From: Myxococcus stipitatus
Lineage (GTDB): Bacteria; Myxococcota; Myxococcia; Myxococcales; Myxococcaceae
DNA length: 64,000 nucleotides
Assembly (NCBI RefSeq): GCF_038561935.1
Contig: NZ_CP102770.1
Location: forward strand, 2,232,001-2,296,000
Direction of reading: 5' to 3'
In this document: positions 35,274 to 44,723 of the stretch, one piece after another
Layout of the letters: each line of letters starts with the position of its first letter
Position numbering within the stretch: position 1 is the first letter of the stretch
Notes under the pieces: model-generated
What the model was told of the DNA's origin: nothing
The model's input: only the letters and a program-made list of their open reading frames with translations
Database searches by the model: none
Made by a program: the position numbers and the translations under genes

Positions 35274-37964
35274 ATGGAATCCCGAGTGCCCCGCCCGTGG
35301 TGGTTGTTGTCATGCCTGCTCGTCCTGGGGCTGGGGTTGCCCACCCTCGCGCGCGGTCAGCCGCTGGTGGACGCGGGGGCGCCCTTCGGGATGCTGCCCC
35401 TGATTGACGAGGTCCACTGCGGAGACCCCTCGGACCCGCACCCGGTGGTGCATGGGGCCAACAGCACCTCGGTGATTCGCTCCGTGACGCTGGACGGCGT
35501 GACGCGTCCGGTGCGCGTGATGACGATGGGGCCGCAGGCCAAGTCCTTCTCCTACAAGCTGGGCGTGGGCAAGGGGCTCCAGGCGGGGCGCGCGTATCTG
35601 CTGGTGGTGGAGTACCCGGATGACGAGTCGCGGATGATGGCCGTGGCCAACAAGGGCGCGGACAAGTTCCGCGGCTTCAGCACCGGCACGTCCATTGGCG
35701 ACTTCCGGGAGCAGTACGCGTACCCGAATCCGGAGTCGCTCCAGTACCCGCTGTCGCGCACGTGGCGGCAGTTTCGCCAGTTCTTCTACCTGCATGACCG
35801 CTTCGCCCCCATCGTCGGCCAGCGCAACCTGGAGGACACGCGCCGTCCCGAGGGCCCGGCCCAGGGCTTCTGGGTCTCCGTGGGGCACTTCGCCCGCCAT
35901 GGCTCTCCCACCGACAAGGGCACCGCCGTCTCGCGCATCCGGCTGTTCGAGGTCCCCCATCCGTCGAGCCTGGACCTGGCCATCAACTACCCGCCCGCGC
36001 CGCTGCCTCGCCGGCATGTGTTCTGGCGCGAGGAGATGAACGACGACACGGCCCTCTGCGCCCAGGGCGAGGGCACCGGCTGCCAGCCCGCCGCATCACC
36101 CGAGGCCTGGTTCGACTACCGGCTGAAGCAGGCGAGGTTCCTGGGCATCGACACGTACTCCCACGACCTGCTGGAGTTCGGCGACACGGAGGGCTGGAAC
36201 GCGGCCCCGTTCTCCGCGCCGCCCTGGTACGCGCAGCCTCGGGACCCGACGCTGTGGGCCACGGCGGTGTCTCGCGCGGCGGCGCAGGGCTTCTCGGTGT
36301 TGCCCTATTACGAGTACTCGGGCGCCATCGGCGGCGAGCGCGTCTACACGAGCACGCGCTGCGCGCTGGACTCCGACTGCAAGTCCCTCTCGAAGTGGCA
36401 CGTCTGCCTCACGCCGTGGCACCAGCCCTCGGTGTGTGGACTCAAGCCGCTGGGCGAGCAGCGCCGGTGCAGGCCGCTGTTCGACCGCGAGGGCGACATC
36501 TACTCGCCCATCTACTGGTCCGACGACAACTGCGTGGACGTGTCGGACCCGGACGCGCTGGCGGACGTGAAGAAGCTGATGGATGCCACGGTGCTCCACT
36601 TCAAGGGGCAGGTGGACTTCCTGGGCGCGTGGTTTCGCACGCGGCCCACGGACCTGCCCGTGAGCTTCTCGCCCGAGGCGCTCGGCCGCTTCTCCCACGA
36701 CACGGGACAGAGTGTGTCGCGCGCCATGCTCCAGACGAATCCCACCCTGCGCGCGCGGTACTACGAGTGGTGGTTCGAGAAGCGACGTGACTTCCTCGAG
36801 GCCATTCGAGACCACCTCCGGACCCACGGCGTCGCGGACGCGCAGGTCCTCTTCACGCCGTATCCCGAAGAAGGGCTGCCCACGCCCGAGGACCTGTCGG
36901 ACATGGCCGTCACCGTCACCGACGACCCGGCCGCCTGGGCCTCGGTGGATGAGCAGGGATGCTGCGCGCCGGGGGACACCTCGAAGCGCTGTTGTCGGTA
37001 CCGCTATCCCCCCGCCGAGTTCAGCGCCTTCGTCCAGGGGGGCACGTACCGCAAGGCCCTCACCGCGGACGAGCTGCCGCCCACCGAGCACCTCGACCGC
37101 TCCTGGGGCGAGCCGTTCCACAGCTTTCCTCCCGCGGACCCGGACCGCCATGCCTCGGCGGAGGGCGTCTCCGTGACGTATCCCTTCAACCGGCTGTTCA
37201 GCGTGGCGGACAGCGCGCTCTTGAATCGCTTCCGCTCGGGGGCCGGCCTGGCGATGGTGCACCACTTCCCGCTCAACGAGGACGACGGCAAGGGCGACTA
37301 TGCCCACGACACGGCGGACGACCGGTATGGCAACTGGCCCATGGGCGGGCTGTGGGGTTACCTGGCCATGTCGGTGGACCGGCAGGGGCCGTACTCGATG
37401 CTGGCGGAGGCGCGCGCCGTGGCGAACGGCGACCCGACGCTGCTGGGCTACCTGGAGGCGTCCTCCCTCAGCCGAGGCTTCCCCGAGTACACCCGCGCCT
37501 TCCACGCGGCGTTCCTCGCGCTGCCGGCGCTCCCCAGCACGGTGGTGCCGGGCGCGGCGTCGGATGCGGAGGTCGTGGTGCGGAAGATGGCCACGCCGCA
37601 CGGGAACTTCTATGCGGTGGTGAACACGTCGATGCATCCGAAGCAGGGACTCGACATCACGCTGCCGGGCGAGACGCTGCCCATCTTCGACCGGGTGCTC
37701 GGGAGGGTCGTGTCGGGCAAGGGCCTGCGCCTGTATCCCGGCCAGCTGCTCGCGTGGCAGGTGGGCGGCTCCATGGCCTCGGCGGAAGCAGGGCGCAGGC
37801 GCGTCGTCCCAGGCGCCTGGCGGTGGGAGCTCTTCAAGGTGCTGTCGGCGGGGACCGAGTCAGGGCAGGGGTGCGGAGGGTGTCGCGCGCATGGAAGCTC
37901 CGGCGCCTTCACCCTGGTGGGGCTCTGCGGGCTGGTGTTGTCGCGGCGCCGACGTCGCGGTTGA
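35274..37964 (+). CDS. Large secreted protein with MYXO-CTERM sorting signal
   Basis: 896 residues. N-terminal signal peptide (RPWWLLSCLLVLGLGL). The C-terminus has the MYXO-CTERM form: Cys pair in GCGGCRAHG, hydrophobic helix FTLVGLCGLVLS, then RRRRRG, indicating surface anchoring or release by the myxobacterial sorting machinery. The core has many paired Cys and blocks reminiscent of TIM-barrel glycoside hydrolases (GIDTYSHDLLEFGDTEGW, VDFLGAWFRTRP). I cannot name the family or catalytic residues. Confidence 0.85.
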   Translation: MESRVPRPWWLLSCLLVLGLGLPTLARGQPLVDAGAPFGMLPLIDEVHCGDPSDPHPVVHGANSTSVIRSVTLDGVTRPVRVMTMGPQAKSFSYKLGVGKGLQAGRAYLLVVEYPDDESRMMAVANKGADKFRGFSTGTSIGDFREQYAYPNPESLQYPLSRTWRQFRQFFYLHDRFAPIVGQRNLEDTRRPEGPAQGFWVSVGHFARHGSPTDKGTAVSRIRLFEVPHPSSLDLAINYPPAPLPRRHVFWREEMNDDTALCAQGEGTGCQPAASPEAWFDYRLKQARFLGIDTYSHDLLEFGDTEGWNAAPFSAPPWYAQPRDPTLWATAVSRAAAQGFSVLPYYEYSGAIGGERVYTSTRCALDSDCKSLSKWHVCLTPWHQPSVCGLKPLGEQRRCRPLFDREGDIYSPIYWSDDNCVDVSDPDALADVKKLMDATVLHFKGQVDFLGAWFRTRPTDLPVSFSPEALGRFSHDTGQSVSRAMLQTNPTLRARYYEWWFEKRRDFLEAIRDHLRTHGVADAQVLFTPYPEEGLPTPEDLSDMAVTVTDDPAAWASVDEQGCCAPGDTSKRCCRYRYPPAEFSAFVQGGTYRKALTADELPPTEHLDRSWGEPFHSFPPADPDRHASAEGVSVTYPFNRLFSVADSALLNRFRSGAGLAMVHHFPLNEDDGKGDYAHDTADDRYGNWPMGGLWGYLAMSVDRQGPYSMLAEARAVANGDPTLLGYLEASSLSRGFPEYTRAFHAAFLALPALPSTVVPGAASDAEVVVRKMATPHGNFYAVVNTSMHPKQGLDITLPGETLPIFDRVLGRVVSGKGLRLYPGQLLAWQVGGSMASAEAGRRRVVPGAWRWELFKVLSAGTESGQGCGGCRAHGSSGAFTLVGLCGLVLSRRRRRG

Positions 37965-37995
37965 GCACACCCGTCGCGGCGGTGTCCGCGCCCCG

Positions 37996-39042
37996 TCACC
38001 GGGCGAGGGGCGAGGTGTTCCCCTTCACCGAGGGCGCCTCGGGAGGTGGTGGGGCCATCAGTCGCGAGGCCGTGGTGGGGCGGCGAGGAGGACGCCATCC
38101 CAGCGACACCCGCAGGTAGGGGGCGGGCCGCGTGGAGCGCAGCATCTCCAGGTCCACGCGGTCGCGGTTCCGGTCGAGCAGGGCGTAGTCGTTCAGGACG
38201 TCGAGCCCGATGGACGAGCTCACCCAGAGGTTTCCGCCACCCAGCCGTGCATTCACCGTGGGCCCGACGCGAAGCTGCGTCTCCCGCACGTAGTGCGCGT
38301 GGGGGCCCTGCGGGGCCTGGGGCATGCGCGTGCGGAACACCTGCTGGTCGAACGCACCCGTGAGGCCCATCTCCAGCCCATCGCCCACCTTCAGCAGCAT
38401 CGCGAGCCGAGGCAGGCCCAGCTCCAGGATGTACGGGCCCTTGCGATAGACGAACGACGCCATGGGGAAGACGGGGCTGATGTCGAACGGGTACAGCGCC
38501 ACCAGGCCGAATGTCACCCGCACGCCCGGGTCTCCGCCCACCAGATAGCTGGCCATCGCGAAGCCGGCCCAGTTCGTGTCGAGTCCGAAGTCGTAGGCGC
38601 TCCGGAAGTCGGTGCGGGTGCTCGCCAGCGCGCCCATCACCATCATCCACCGGGGCGACAGCGGACGAATCAGGGACAGACCCAGCTGGAGCACATGGAA
38701 GCGCCGGCCCAGGTCCTCGTCCTCGGGCATGTCCGCGAGCAGCCCCTTGCGCTCCAGCCCCATCCAGCGCGTCTCGTAGCCCACCGTCGGCACGAGCACC
38801 GTGCGGCCCAGGAAGAGCGGCGGCAGCGGCAGCCGGAGGTCCAGCTGCTGACGCTCGTCCAGGCTGCTCCCGCGAGGGCCGATGTCCGTGCCGCGCGCGA
38901 GGGTGAACCCGACGTAGGCCCGGTCCTCCATTGTCTGCGCCGTCGCGGACGCCGCGAAGAGGAGCACCGTGGCAATGGCCAGGAGGTGGGAGGGCCCTCG
39001 TCCGCGAGACATTCTTCGTCGGGCTTTCCGGGTCGCCGCCAT
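37996..39042 (-). CDS. Predicted outer-membrane beta-barrel protein
   Basis: 348 residues from Met 39042 (basic n-region, then HLLAIATVLLFAASATAQ signal peptide); a later start at 39012 also works. Alternating strands such as PLFLGRTVLVPTVGYETRW and LRVSLGWRPP suggest a barrel, perhaps DUF6268-like. The Pro-rich C-terminal tail lies after the last strand. Convergent with the MYXO-CTERM gene (31-bp gap). Confidence 0.75.
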   Translation of the reverse strand: MAATRKARRRMSRGRGPSHLLAIATVLLFAASATAQTMEDRAYVGFTLARGTDIGPRGSSLDERQQLDLRLPLPPLFLGRTVLVPTVGYETRWMGLERKGLLADMPEDEDLGRRFHVLQLGLSLIRPLSPRWMMVMGALASTRTDFRSAYDFGLDTNWAGFAMASYLVGGDPGVRVTFGLVALYPFDISPVFPMASFVYRKGPYILELGLPRLAMLLKVGDGLEMGLTGAFDQQVFRTRMPQAPQGPHAHYVRETQLRVGPTVNARLGGGNLWVSSSIGLDVLNDYALLDRNRDRVDLEMLRSTRPAPYLRVSLGWRPPRRPTTASRLMAPPPPEAPSVKGNTSPLAR

Positions 39043-39173
39043 GTGTGCCTCACGTCCTGCTGCGAGGAGGAAGTCCCAGTATACAGGGCTCACGAAAGCC
39101 GCGAGGCGGCCCTTCGGTCGAGGCCCTGACATTCCGCTCGTCAGTGTCGAGTGGGACGCCTAGCTTTGTCCGC

Positions 39174-39785
39174 ATGAAGATTCTCGAGAAGCTGCTCCAG
39201 GAGTCCTCGCTTCAGTCCCACGTGGGCACCCCCGCGAAGCGGGCCGCGCTCAAGGCGAAGCTGTCGTCCCCGGGGCCCGCGAAGCCGGTGGCCAAGGGGA
39301 TGAAGGTCTCCGAGGGCGAGGACCAGGTCATCGACGCCGTCAGTGTGACGGTGAACGGCAACCTCGTCCTCGAGGACCAGGGGCGCCTGCTCGTGACGGG
39401 GGACCTGGTGGTGGAGGGCAACATCATCCACGAGGGCTTCGACTACTCGCTGCTCTTCGTGGGGGGCTCGCTCAAGGCGCACAACCTGCTGGTCCACGGC
39501 GAAGTCGTGGTGCTGGGGGACTTCACCGTGCAGGGCGTGGCGTGGACCTACTACAACGACTACTCGACGTACGCGGACACGCTGACCGCGAAGCTCGTCG
39601 TCGCGGATGACCGGGAGGACATCATCGGCAAGGTGCGCGCGGACCACCACCTGGTGGGGCACTCCAGCGAGATTGGCCCCGAGCTGAGCAAGCTCCTCAA
39701 GAAGGGCCTGGTCGATGAAGAGGGTGAGTGGTCCTACACCACGCTCGCGAAGAAGCTGGCGAAGAAGGAGGCGCTGTTGCCGTGA
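39174..39785 (+). CDS. Beta-repeat protein (bactofilin/beta-helix-like look)
   Basis: 203 residues, no signal peptide. The middle has successive short turns: VTVNGNLVLEDQGRLLVTG, DLVVEGNIIHEG, GSLKAHNLLVHGEVVVLGDF. This is a right-handed beta-helix pattern as in polymer-forming cytoskeletal proteins and related Myxococcota hypotheticals. C-terminal Lys-rich helix. Role unknown. Confidence 0.75.
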   Translation: MKILEKLLQESSLQSHVGTPAKRAALKAKLSSPGPAKPVAKGMKVSEGEDQVIDAVSVTVNGNLVLEDQGRLLVTGDLVVEGNIIHEGFDYSLLFVGGSLKAHNLLVHGEVVVLGDFTVQGVAWTYYNDYSTYADTLTAKLVVADDREDIIGKVRADHHLVGHSSEIGPELSKLLKKGLVDEEGEWSYTTLAKKLAKKEALLP

Positions 39786-39889
39786 CGCCGTGCTTCACGG
39801 GGGGCTGGCCGCTTGTTTTCAAGGGGGCTGGGACGAACGGTTGAGCCGGATGTGACCCCTCGCCATGAGTCCGTGTACCTTGCGCGCTC

Positions 39890-40936
39890 ATGGCACGTGG
39901 AAGTCAGTGGAAATGGTGGGTGGTCGCCTGCGCCTACTGGACCTTGCAGGGGCTCGCTGCCTCCAGCGAGGCCCACTCCGTGCGGGGCGTGACCTGGTCC
40001 CACGCGCTGCTCACGGATGGCTTCGCCAACGTGCTGTGGGTGCCCATCACCGTCGCCGTGCTGAACCTGGGGCTGCGCTTCCCCATCGAGAAGCGGCACT
40101 GGCGCTCACGGGTCGCCCTGCACGTGGGCGGCGCGCTGGCCGTCTCGTTCTTCCGCGCCACCGTCATCTACTCGCTGGACCCGTACCTGGGCTGGTACTC
40201 CACGCCTCCGACGTACCTGTCCGTCCTCGAGCACGCGCTGCTCTACAACCCGTTCATCTACCTGCTGATGCTGGGCCTGGCCCACGGGCTCTACTTCGCC
40301 GAGCAGCTCCGGCTGAAGGACACCCAGCTCGCCCGCGCGCAGCTCCACGTCCTCAAGTCGCAGCTCCACCCGCACTTCCTCTTCAACACGCTCAACTCCA
40401 TCTCGGCCCTCGTGCACAAGGACCCTCGGGGCAGCGAGCGGATGATCGCGCGGCTGAGCGACCTGCTCCGAGGCACGCTCGATTCGGCGGCGCGCGAGGA
40501 AGTCCCCCTGCGCGACGAGCTGCGCACACTCCAGCTCTACCTGGACATCCAAGGGGTGCGCTTCACGGACCGGCTCCAGGTGAAGCACGAAATCGACCAG
40601 GACACCCTGGGCGCGCACGTGCCGTACCTCCTGCTCCAGCCCCTGGTGGAGAACGCCATCCAGCACGGCATCGCCCCTCGGTCCGCGCCGGGCACGGTGA
40701 CGGTGGCCGCGCGCCGCGCTGGCCCCGAGCTGGTGCTGGAGGTCCGCGACGACGGCGTGGGCCTGCGCGCCGGCACGGCCTCGAAGACCGCGGGCGGAGG
40801 CAAGGGCCTGTGGATTACGCGCGAGCGGCTGGTGCAGCTCTACGGGCCCGCGCACAAGCTGGAGCTGAAGGGGCGTGAAGAGGGGGGGGCGCAGGTCTCG
40901 CTGACCATCCCCTTCCGGACGGAGTCGGTGGCGTGA
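39890..40936 (+). CDS. LytS-like sensor histidine kinase (His_kinase family)
   Basis: 348 residues. About four N-terminal membrane helices (residues ~8-150), then the short kinase core: phospho-acceptor His in SQLHPHFLFNTLNSISALVH (near residue 161), N-box LQPLVENAIQHGI, G-box DDGVGLRAG and GKGLWITRERL. No periplasmic sensor domain of note, so the membrane part probably senses. Overlaps the LytTR regulator by GTGA. Confidence 0.95.
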   Translation: MARGSQWKWWVVACAYWTLQGLAASSEAHSVRGVTWSHALLTDGFANVLWVPITVAVLNLGLRFPIEKRHWRSRVALHVGGALAVSFFRATVIYSLDPYLGWYSTPPTYLSVLEHALLYNPFIYLLMLGLAHGLYFAEQLRLKDTQLARAQLHVLKSQLHPHFLFNTLNSISALVHKDPRGSERMIARLSDLLRGTLDSAAREEVPLRDELRTLQLYLDIQGVRFTDRLQVKHEIDQDTLGAHVPYLLLQPLVENAIQHGIAPRSAPGTVTVAARRAGPELVLEVRDDGVGLRAGTASKTAGGGKGLWITRERLVQLYGPAHKLELKGREEGGAQVSLTIPFRTESVA

Positions 40937-41718
40937 GCGCGGCCATCCGCGTGCTCATCGTCGACGATGAGCCCCTGGCCCGGGAGCGGGTGCGGGAGCT
41001 GCTCACGGAGGTGCCGGACATGACCGTCATCGGCGAGTGCCGCGACGGCACGGAGGCCATCGCCGCCATCCGCGCGGAGCGCCCGGACCTGGTCCTGCTC
41101 GACGTGCAGATGCCGGAGCCGGATGGCTTCGGTGTGCTGAGCGCGGTGGCGAACGAGTACCAGCCCGCCGTCATCTTCATCACCGCGCACCGGGACTTCG
41201 CGGTGCAGGCGTTCGAGGCCAACGCGCTCGATTACCTGCTCAAGCCCTTCGACCGGGAGCGCTTCCACCAGAGCCTCGCGCGGGTGCGGGAGCGCCGTCG
41301 CACCGGGGCCACGGAGCTGGACGCGGAGCTCATCGAGCGGCTGGAGTCGCTGTCGCATCGGCTGCCGCCAGCGTCGGAGCCCTACGTGAAGCGGCTGGTC
41401 GCCAAGGTGGGCTGGCGCATGCGCTTCCTGCGCGTGGAGGACATCGACTACCTGGAGGCGGAGGGGAACTATGTCTCCGTCCACCAGGGCAAGCAGTCCT
41501 ACCTCACGCGCGAGACGATGAACGCGCTGGAGGAGAAGCTGGACCCGAAGGACTTCGTGCGGGCGCACCGCTCGCTCATCGTCCGCCTGGACCGCATCGA
41601 GGAGGTCGAGCCCTTGGGCCCGGGCGAGATGGTGCTCACGCTGCGCGACGGCACCAAGCTGACGTCGGGCCGCAGCTACCGCGCCAGGCTCCAGCGGGCC
41701 TTGGACCTGCCGACGTGA
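40933..41718 (+). CDS. LytTR family response regulator
   Basis: 261 residues from GTG 40933. Receiver domain: acidic pair IVDDEP, phospho-Asp in LVLLDVQMPEPDG, Lys in YLLKPFDRE. The C-terminal LytTR DNA-binding domain has VEDIDYLEAEGNYVSVHQGK and FVRAHRSLIVRLDRIEEVE. Cognate of the kinase. A LytTR-type direct repeat occurs 23 bp downstream, before the PD40 gene, giving a likely target. Confidence 0.95.
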   Translation: MSAAIRVLIVDDEPLARERVRELLTEVPDMTVIGECRDGTEAIAAIRAERPDLVLLDVQMPEPDGFGVLSAVANEYQPAVIFITAHRDFAVQAFEANALDYLLKPFDRERFHQSLARVRERRRTGATELDAELIERLESLSHRLPPASEPYVKRLVAKVGWRMRFLRVEDIDYLEAEGNYVSVHQGKQSYLTRETMNALEEKLDPKDFVRAHRSLIVRLDRIEEVEPLGPGEMVLTLRDGTKLTSGRSYRARLQRALDLPT

Positions 41719-41740
41719 GGATGTGCCCGGGTTGAAGTCC

Positions 41741-41770
41741 ACCGTTGGCCCCGGAACCTCCACCGTTCGT
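41741..41770 (+). promoter_or_regulatory. LytTR direct-repeat binding site
   Basis: ACCGTTGGC (41741-41749) and ACCGTTCGT (41762-41770), 12-bp spacer. The known LytTR consensus is [TA][AC][CA]GTTN[AG][TG], two copies separated by 12-13 bp. The second copy fits exactly and the first at 8 of 9. Bracketed by a 10-bp inverted repeat TGAGGATGTG (41716) / CACATCCTCA (41771). Lies 62 bp before the PD40 gene start. Confidence 0.65.
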
Positions 41771-41832
41771 CACATCCTCATCGGCCTTCGCGCGGCGCCG
41801 GGCGACTGTGTCTCCAACAAAGGAGACGTCGC

Positions 41833-42810
41833 ATGCACTCGTTCACCTCGAAGAAGTCGTGGTCCGTGGGTCTCGTCGCCGCCATGTCCTCGCTGTCCAT
41901 GGCCTGCGCCGCGCAGGAGCCGGAGTCCGCCAAGGTGGCGGAGGCGCTCGGTGCGCAGGGCGTGTCCAGCGAGGCCCTGTGGGGCCTGACCTGCCCCACG
42001 GGTGGCAGCATGTTCGCCCCCGGAGAGGTCTCCCTGCCGGAGCGCTCCGAGTACCGCCTCACCTTCTCCGCGGACGGCAACACCGCGTACTACCACGTGG
42101 ATTCCGCGGAGGCGCCGTTCCAGGCCATCTACGAGACGCACAAGGTGAATGGCCACTTCACCCCCGGGCAGATGGTGTCCTTCTCCGGCACGTACCTGGA
42201 CACCGACCCGTTCCTGTCCCCGGATGGTCAGTCGCTGTTCTTCTCGTCCACGCGCCCCATCACCGGCACCCAGGAGCGCCCGGACTCGGACCTGTGGGTG
42301 GTGCACAAGCTCGCGGATGGAAGCTGGGGCGAGCCGCAGCACCTGGGCCCCAATATCAACTCGGACCGCATGGAGCTGTACGTCAGCGCGGACCGCGCGG
42401 GGAACCTGTACTACGCGAGCGGCACGTTCGACTCGGACTTCAACATCTACCGCGCGGAGCGCCGAGGCCCCGGCTACGCCCCCGCGCAGAAGCTGCCCAT
42501 CGCCATCAACAGCGATGACTTCTGGGAGTACAACTCGCACATCTCCGCGGACGGCCGGGTGCTCATCTTCGCCTCGCTGAACCGTCCCGAGGGCCACGGC
42601 CTGGGAGACCTGTACGCCAGCCTCAACCTGGGCGGCGGCCGGTGGACGAAGGCCATCAACCTGGGGCCGAAGGTGAACACGGAGAAGGACGAGTTCCACC
42701 CGTCGCTGAGCGTGGACGGCCGTCGCCTCTACTTCGTGCGCCAGACGTGGAACCCGTTCGTGCCGTCGGACTTCTACGAGCTGGATACCTACTGCCTGCT
42801 GTTCCAGTGA
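41833..42810 (+). CDS. PD40 (TolB-type) beta-propeller, exported
   Basis: 325 residues; AAGGAG precedes ATG 41833. Signal peptide with a lipobox-like LSMACAA. Repeated propeller blades: RLTFSADGNTAYYHVDS, DPFLSPDGQSLFFSSTRP, MELYVSADRAGNLYYASG, NSHISADGRVLIFASLN, HPSLSVDGRRLYFVRQ. Probably a periplasmic or surface binding protein. Likely controlled by the LytTR regulator through the site upstream. Confidence 0.9.
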   Translation: MHSFTSKKSWSVGLVAAMSSLSMACAAQEPESAKVAEALGAQGVSSEALWGLTCPTGGSMFAPGEVSLPERSEYRLTFSADGNTAYYHVDSAEAPFQAIYETHKVNGHFTPGQMVSFSGTYLDTDPFLSPDGQSLFFSSTRPITGTQERPDSDLWVVHKLADGSWGEPQHLGPNINSDRMELYVSADRAGNLYYASGTFDSDFNIYRAERRGPGYAPAQKLPIAINSDDFWEYNSHISADGRVLIFASLNRPEGHGLGDLYASLNLGGGRWTKAINLGPKVNTEKDEFHPSLSVDGRRLYFVRQTWNPFVPSDFYELDTYCLLFQ

Positions 42811-42921
42811 TGGCCGGGGCGCGGCGCTTTGGGGAGTGACGCGCCCGGGTCGTCATGTCGAGAAGCGGGGCGGGCGGAAGGTGACAGGGGACGCCTTCCG
42901 TCCGCTCCGCTGTAGTGCTTG

Positions 42922-43749
42922 CTACTTCGCCGCGCGGGTCCTGCTGGCGGCGGCGCGGGCCGCGTACTCACCTGGCGCGCAGCCCACCAGCGCCTTGAAG
43001 TCGCGGATGAAGTGCGACTGGTCGAAGTAGCCCAGCTGGAGTGCGAGGCTCGCCATGTCTGGGGCGTCCGGGCGCGCGAGCTGCTCGGCGGCTTCGTGGA
43101 GTCGGTAGCGCTGGAGGACCCATTTGGGGCTGACGCCCACGGCCGCGCGAAAGCGCCGCTGGAGGTTGCGAGGCTCCATCCCGGCGAGCTCCGCCACCTG
43201 CTCCATGCGCGTGAGGGACGCATCCTGTGCGAGCCGCTCCACCAGGTCTCGCAAGCGGGCGACGAGCGGCGGCATGGGTGGGAGTCGGGGCCTGAGGAAG
43301 TCCTGGGCCTGGGCCACGCATCGGTGCAGGTCCGGCTCGGTGAGGAGCGTGGCCTTCAAGGTGTCGCTCTCCGGGCCGAACACGGAGCGCAGGCTCACCG
43401 TGCGGTCCGTCAGCGTGGACAGTGGCTTGCCCAGCACGGGTTGGAAGGCGGCGGGGCGGAACTTGATGCCGAAGACGCGGGCGTGGCCTCGGAGCCACTG
43501 GCGGAAGCGGCGCGATTGAACGCCCGCGATTCGTGCCTGCCCCTTCTCGAACACCAGGTGGATGCACGGGTGGGGGAGGGTCTCCGCGAGGAGTGGGGGC
43601 TCGCCGCGCAGGTCCCAGCGCACGGTCCAGAAGTGCTGGATGTACGGCTCCAGGTCCGGGGCGGGGGCGAAGCGCTCATGCGCCATCTTGCCCGTGGGGG
43701 CTCGGCGCTGGAGGACGCCTCGAGGTGCATCGATGCGGGGACGGCTCAC
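42922..43749 (-). CDS. AraC family transcriptional regulator
   Basis: 275 residues from GTG 43749; the frame is open to 43842, which would overlap the divergent lipoprotein start. Residues ~20-130 form a ligand domain (IQHFWTVRWDLRGEPPLLAE, HPCIHLVFEKG). The C-terminal double HTH has VAELAGMEPRNLQRRFRAAV and LALQLGYFDQSHFIRDFKAL. Divergent from and possibly controlling the DUF3224-like gene. Confidence 0.88.
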   Translation of the reverse strand: MSRPRIDAPRGVLQRRAPTGKMAHERFAPAPDLEPYIQHFWTVRWDLRGEPPLLAETLPHPCIHLVFEKGQARIAGVQSRRFRQWLRGHARVFGIKFRPAAFQPVLGKPLSTLTDRTVSLRSVFGPESDTLKATLLTEPDLHRCVAQAQDFLRPRLPPMPPLVARLRDLVERLAQDASLTRMEQVAELAGMEPRNLQRRFRAAVGVSPKWVLQRYRLHEAAEQLARPDAPDMASLALQLGYFDQSHFIRDFKALVGCAPGEYAARAAASRTRAAK

Positions 43750-43840
43750 CGGCGCGCATTCTGTCGGCGTGTCGCGTTTTTGCAATCCGCGCCGCGTGCG
43801 CTCGCGTATCTGACGGGCCACTTGGACGAGGGACGCACCC

Positions 43841-44356
43841 ATGATGAATACGGGGACGAAGTGGCTGGCGTGGGCGCTGGGCGCGGTGCTGTTTCAGGGA
43901 TGTGCGGGGAGCCGGGCGGCGGTTCCCTCAGAGACTGGGAGTGAGACGAACATGACGAAGCACGTGAAGGGCCCCTTTGACGTCAAGGTGAAGCCGATGG
44001 CCCCGGACGCGGAGCCGCAGGCATACCCGGTGGGCCGGATGTCCATCGACAAGAAGTACCACGGCGAGCTGGAGGGGACGGGCTCGGGGCAGATGCTGGC
44101 GACGATGGATGCGAACGCGTCGGGGGGGTATGTCGCGCTGGAGCGCGTCACCGGCACGCTGCAGGGCCGCAAGGGCAGCTTCGTCATCCAGCACTCGGGG
44201 CTGATGGCGCGGGGTGTGCCCAAGCTCGTCATCAACGTGGTGCCGGACTCGGGCACCGATGAGCTCAAGGGGCTGACGGGCACGATGATGATTCACATCG
44301 ACTCGGAGGGGAAGCACACCTACGAGTTCGACTATGCGCTCGCGGAGACGCCGTAA
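43841..44356 (+). CDS. DUF3224-like lipoprotein
   Basis: 171 residues. Signal peptide with lipobox (LFQGC, Cys21). The mature part matches the DUF3224 pattern from memory: GPFDVKVKPM, GRMSIDKKYHGELEGTGSGQ, YVALERVTGTLQGRKGSFVI, LTGTMMIHIDSEGKHTYEFDY. An 8-strand lipocalin-like barrel is expected. Function unknown. Confidence 0.85.
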   Translation: MMNTGTKWLAWALGAVLFQGCAGSRAAVPSETGSETNMTKHVKGPFDVKVKPMAPDAEPQAYPVGRMSIDKKYHGELEGTGSGQMLATMDANASGGYVALERVTGTLQGRKGSFVIQHSGLMARGVPKLVINVVPDSGTDELKGLTGTMMIHIDSEGKHTYEFDYALAETP

Positions 44357-44408
44357 GGGCGACTTCGAGCCGGTCGTGGAGCGGAGGGAGGGCTCGCGGG
44401 CCACCGCT

Positions 44409-44606
44409 TCAGCGCCCGCCGCCAGCAGTCGTGGCTTCGAGGCTCGTCTCGAACAGGCTGGTGGCGCGCGCGACCCAATCCGCGAGTTCCTCCCACCCCT
44501 CGGGCGGCTTCCACCACCATTCAAAGCGCATGCGCTGCGCGAAGTTCCTCAGCTCAACGCCATAGGAGATTCCGTCGGTCCCCAGCTGGGCGTGCTCCGA
44601 TTCGGT
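44409..44606 (-). pseudogene. 3' fragment of an immunity-like gene
   Basis: About 65 codons, no start. Reads ...GTDGISYGVELRNFAQRM, then RFEWWWKPPEGWEELADWVA, then a helix to the stop. The amphipathic end looks like the C-terminus of a contact-toxin immunity protein (memory of style, not a match). Its 5' end is replaced by IS3 transposase sequence near 44607. Confidence 0.5.
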
Positions 44607-44723
44607 GGACAGGTTGACGATGCCGCTGCCCTCTCTAACTCGGCCGGTGCAAGGTAGCCGATTGCCGAGTGCATGCGCTGCTGGTTGTAGAAGACCTCGA
44701 TGTAGTCGAACAACTTCACCTGC
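44607..44723 (-). mobile_element. IS3-family transposase 3' remnant
   Basis: A ~35-residue tail, KLFDYIEVFYNQQRMHSAIG followed by YLAPAELERA, is the C-terminal signature of the IS3 OrfB integrase. No upstream DDE domain is present, and the frame then reads into host sequence. The element is decayed; no intact terminal repeats were identified. Confidence 0.8.
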
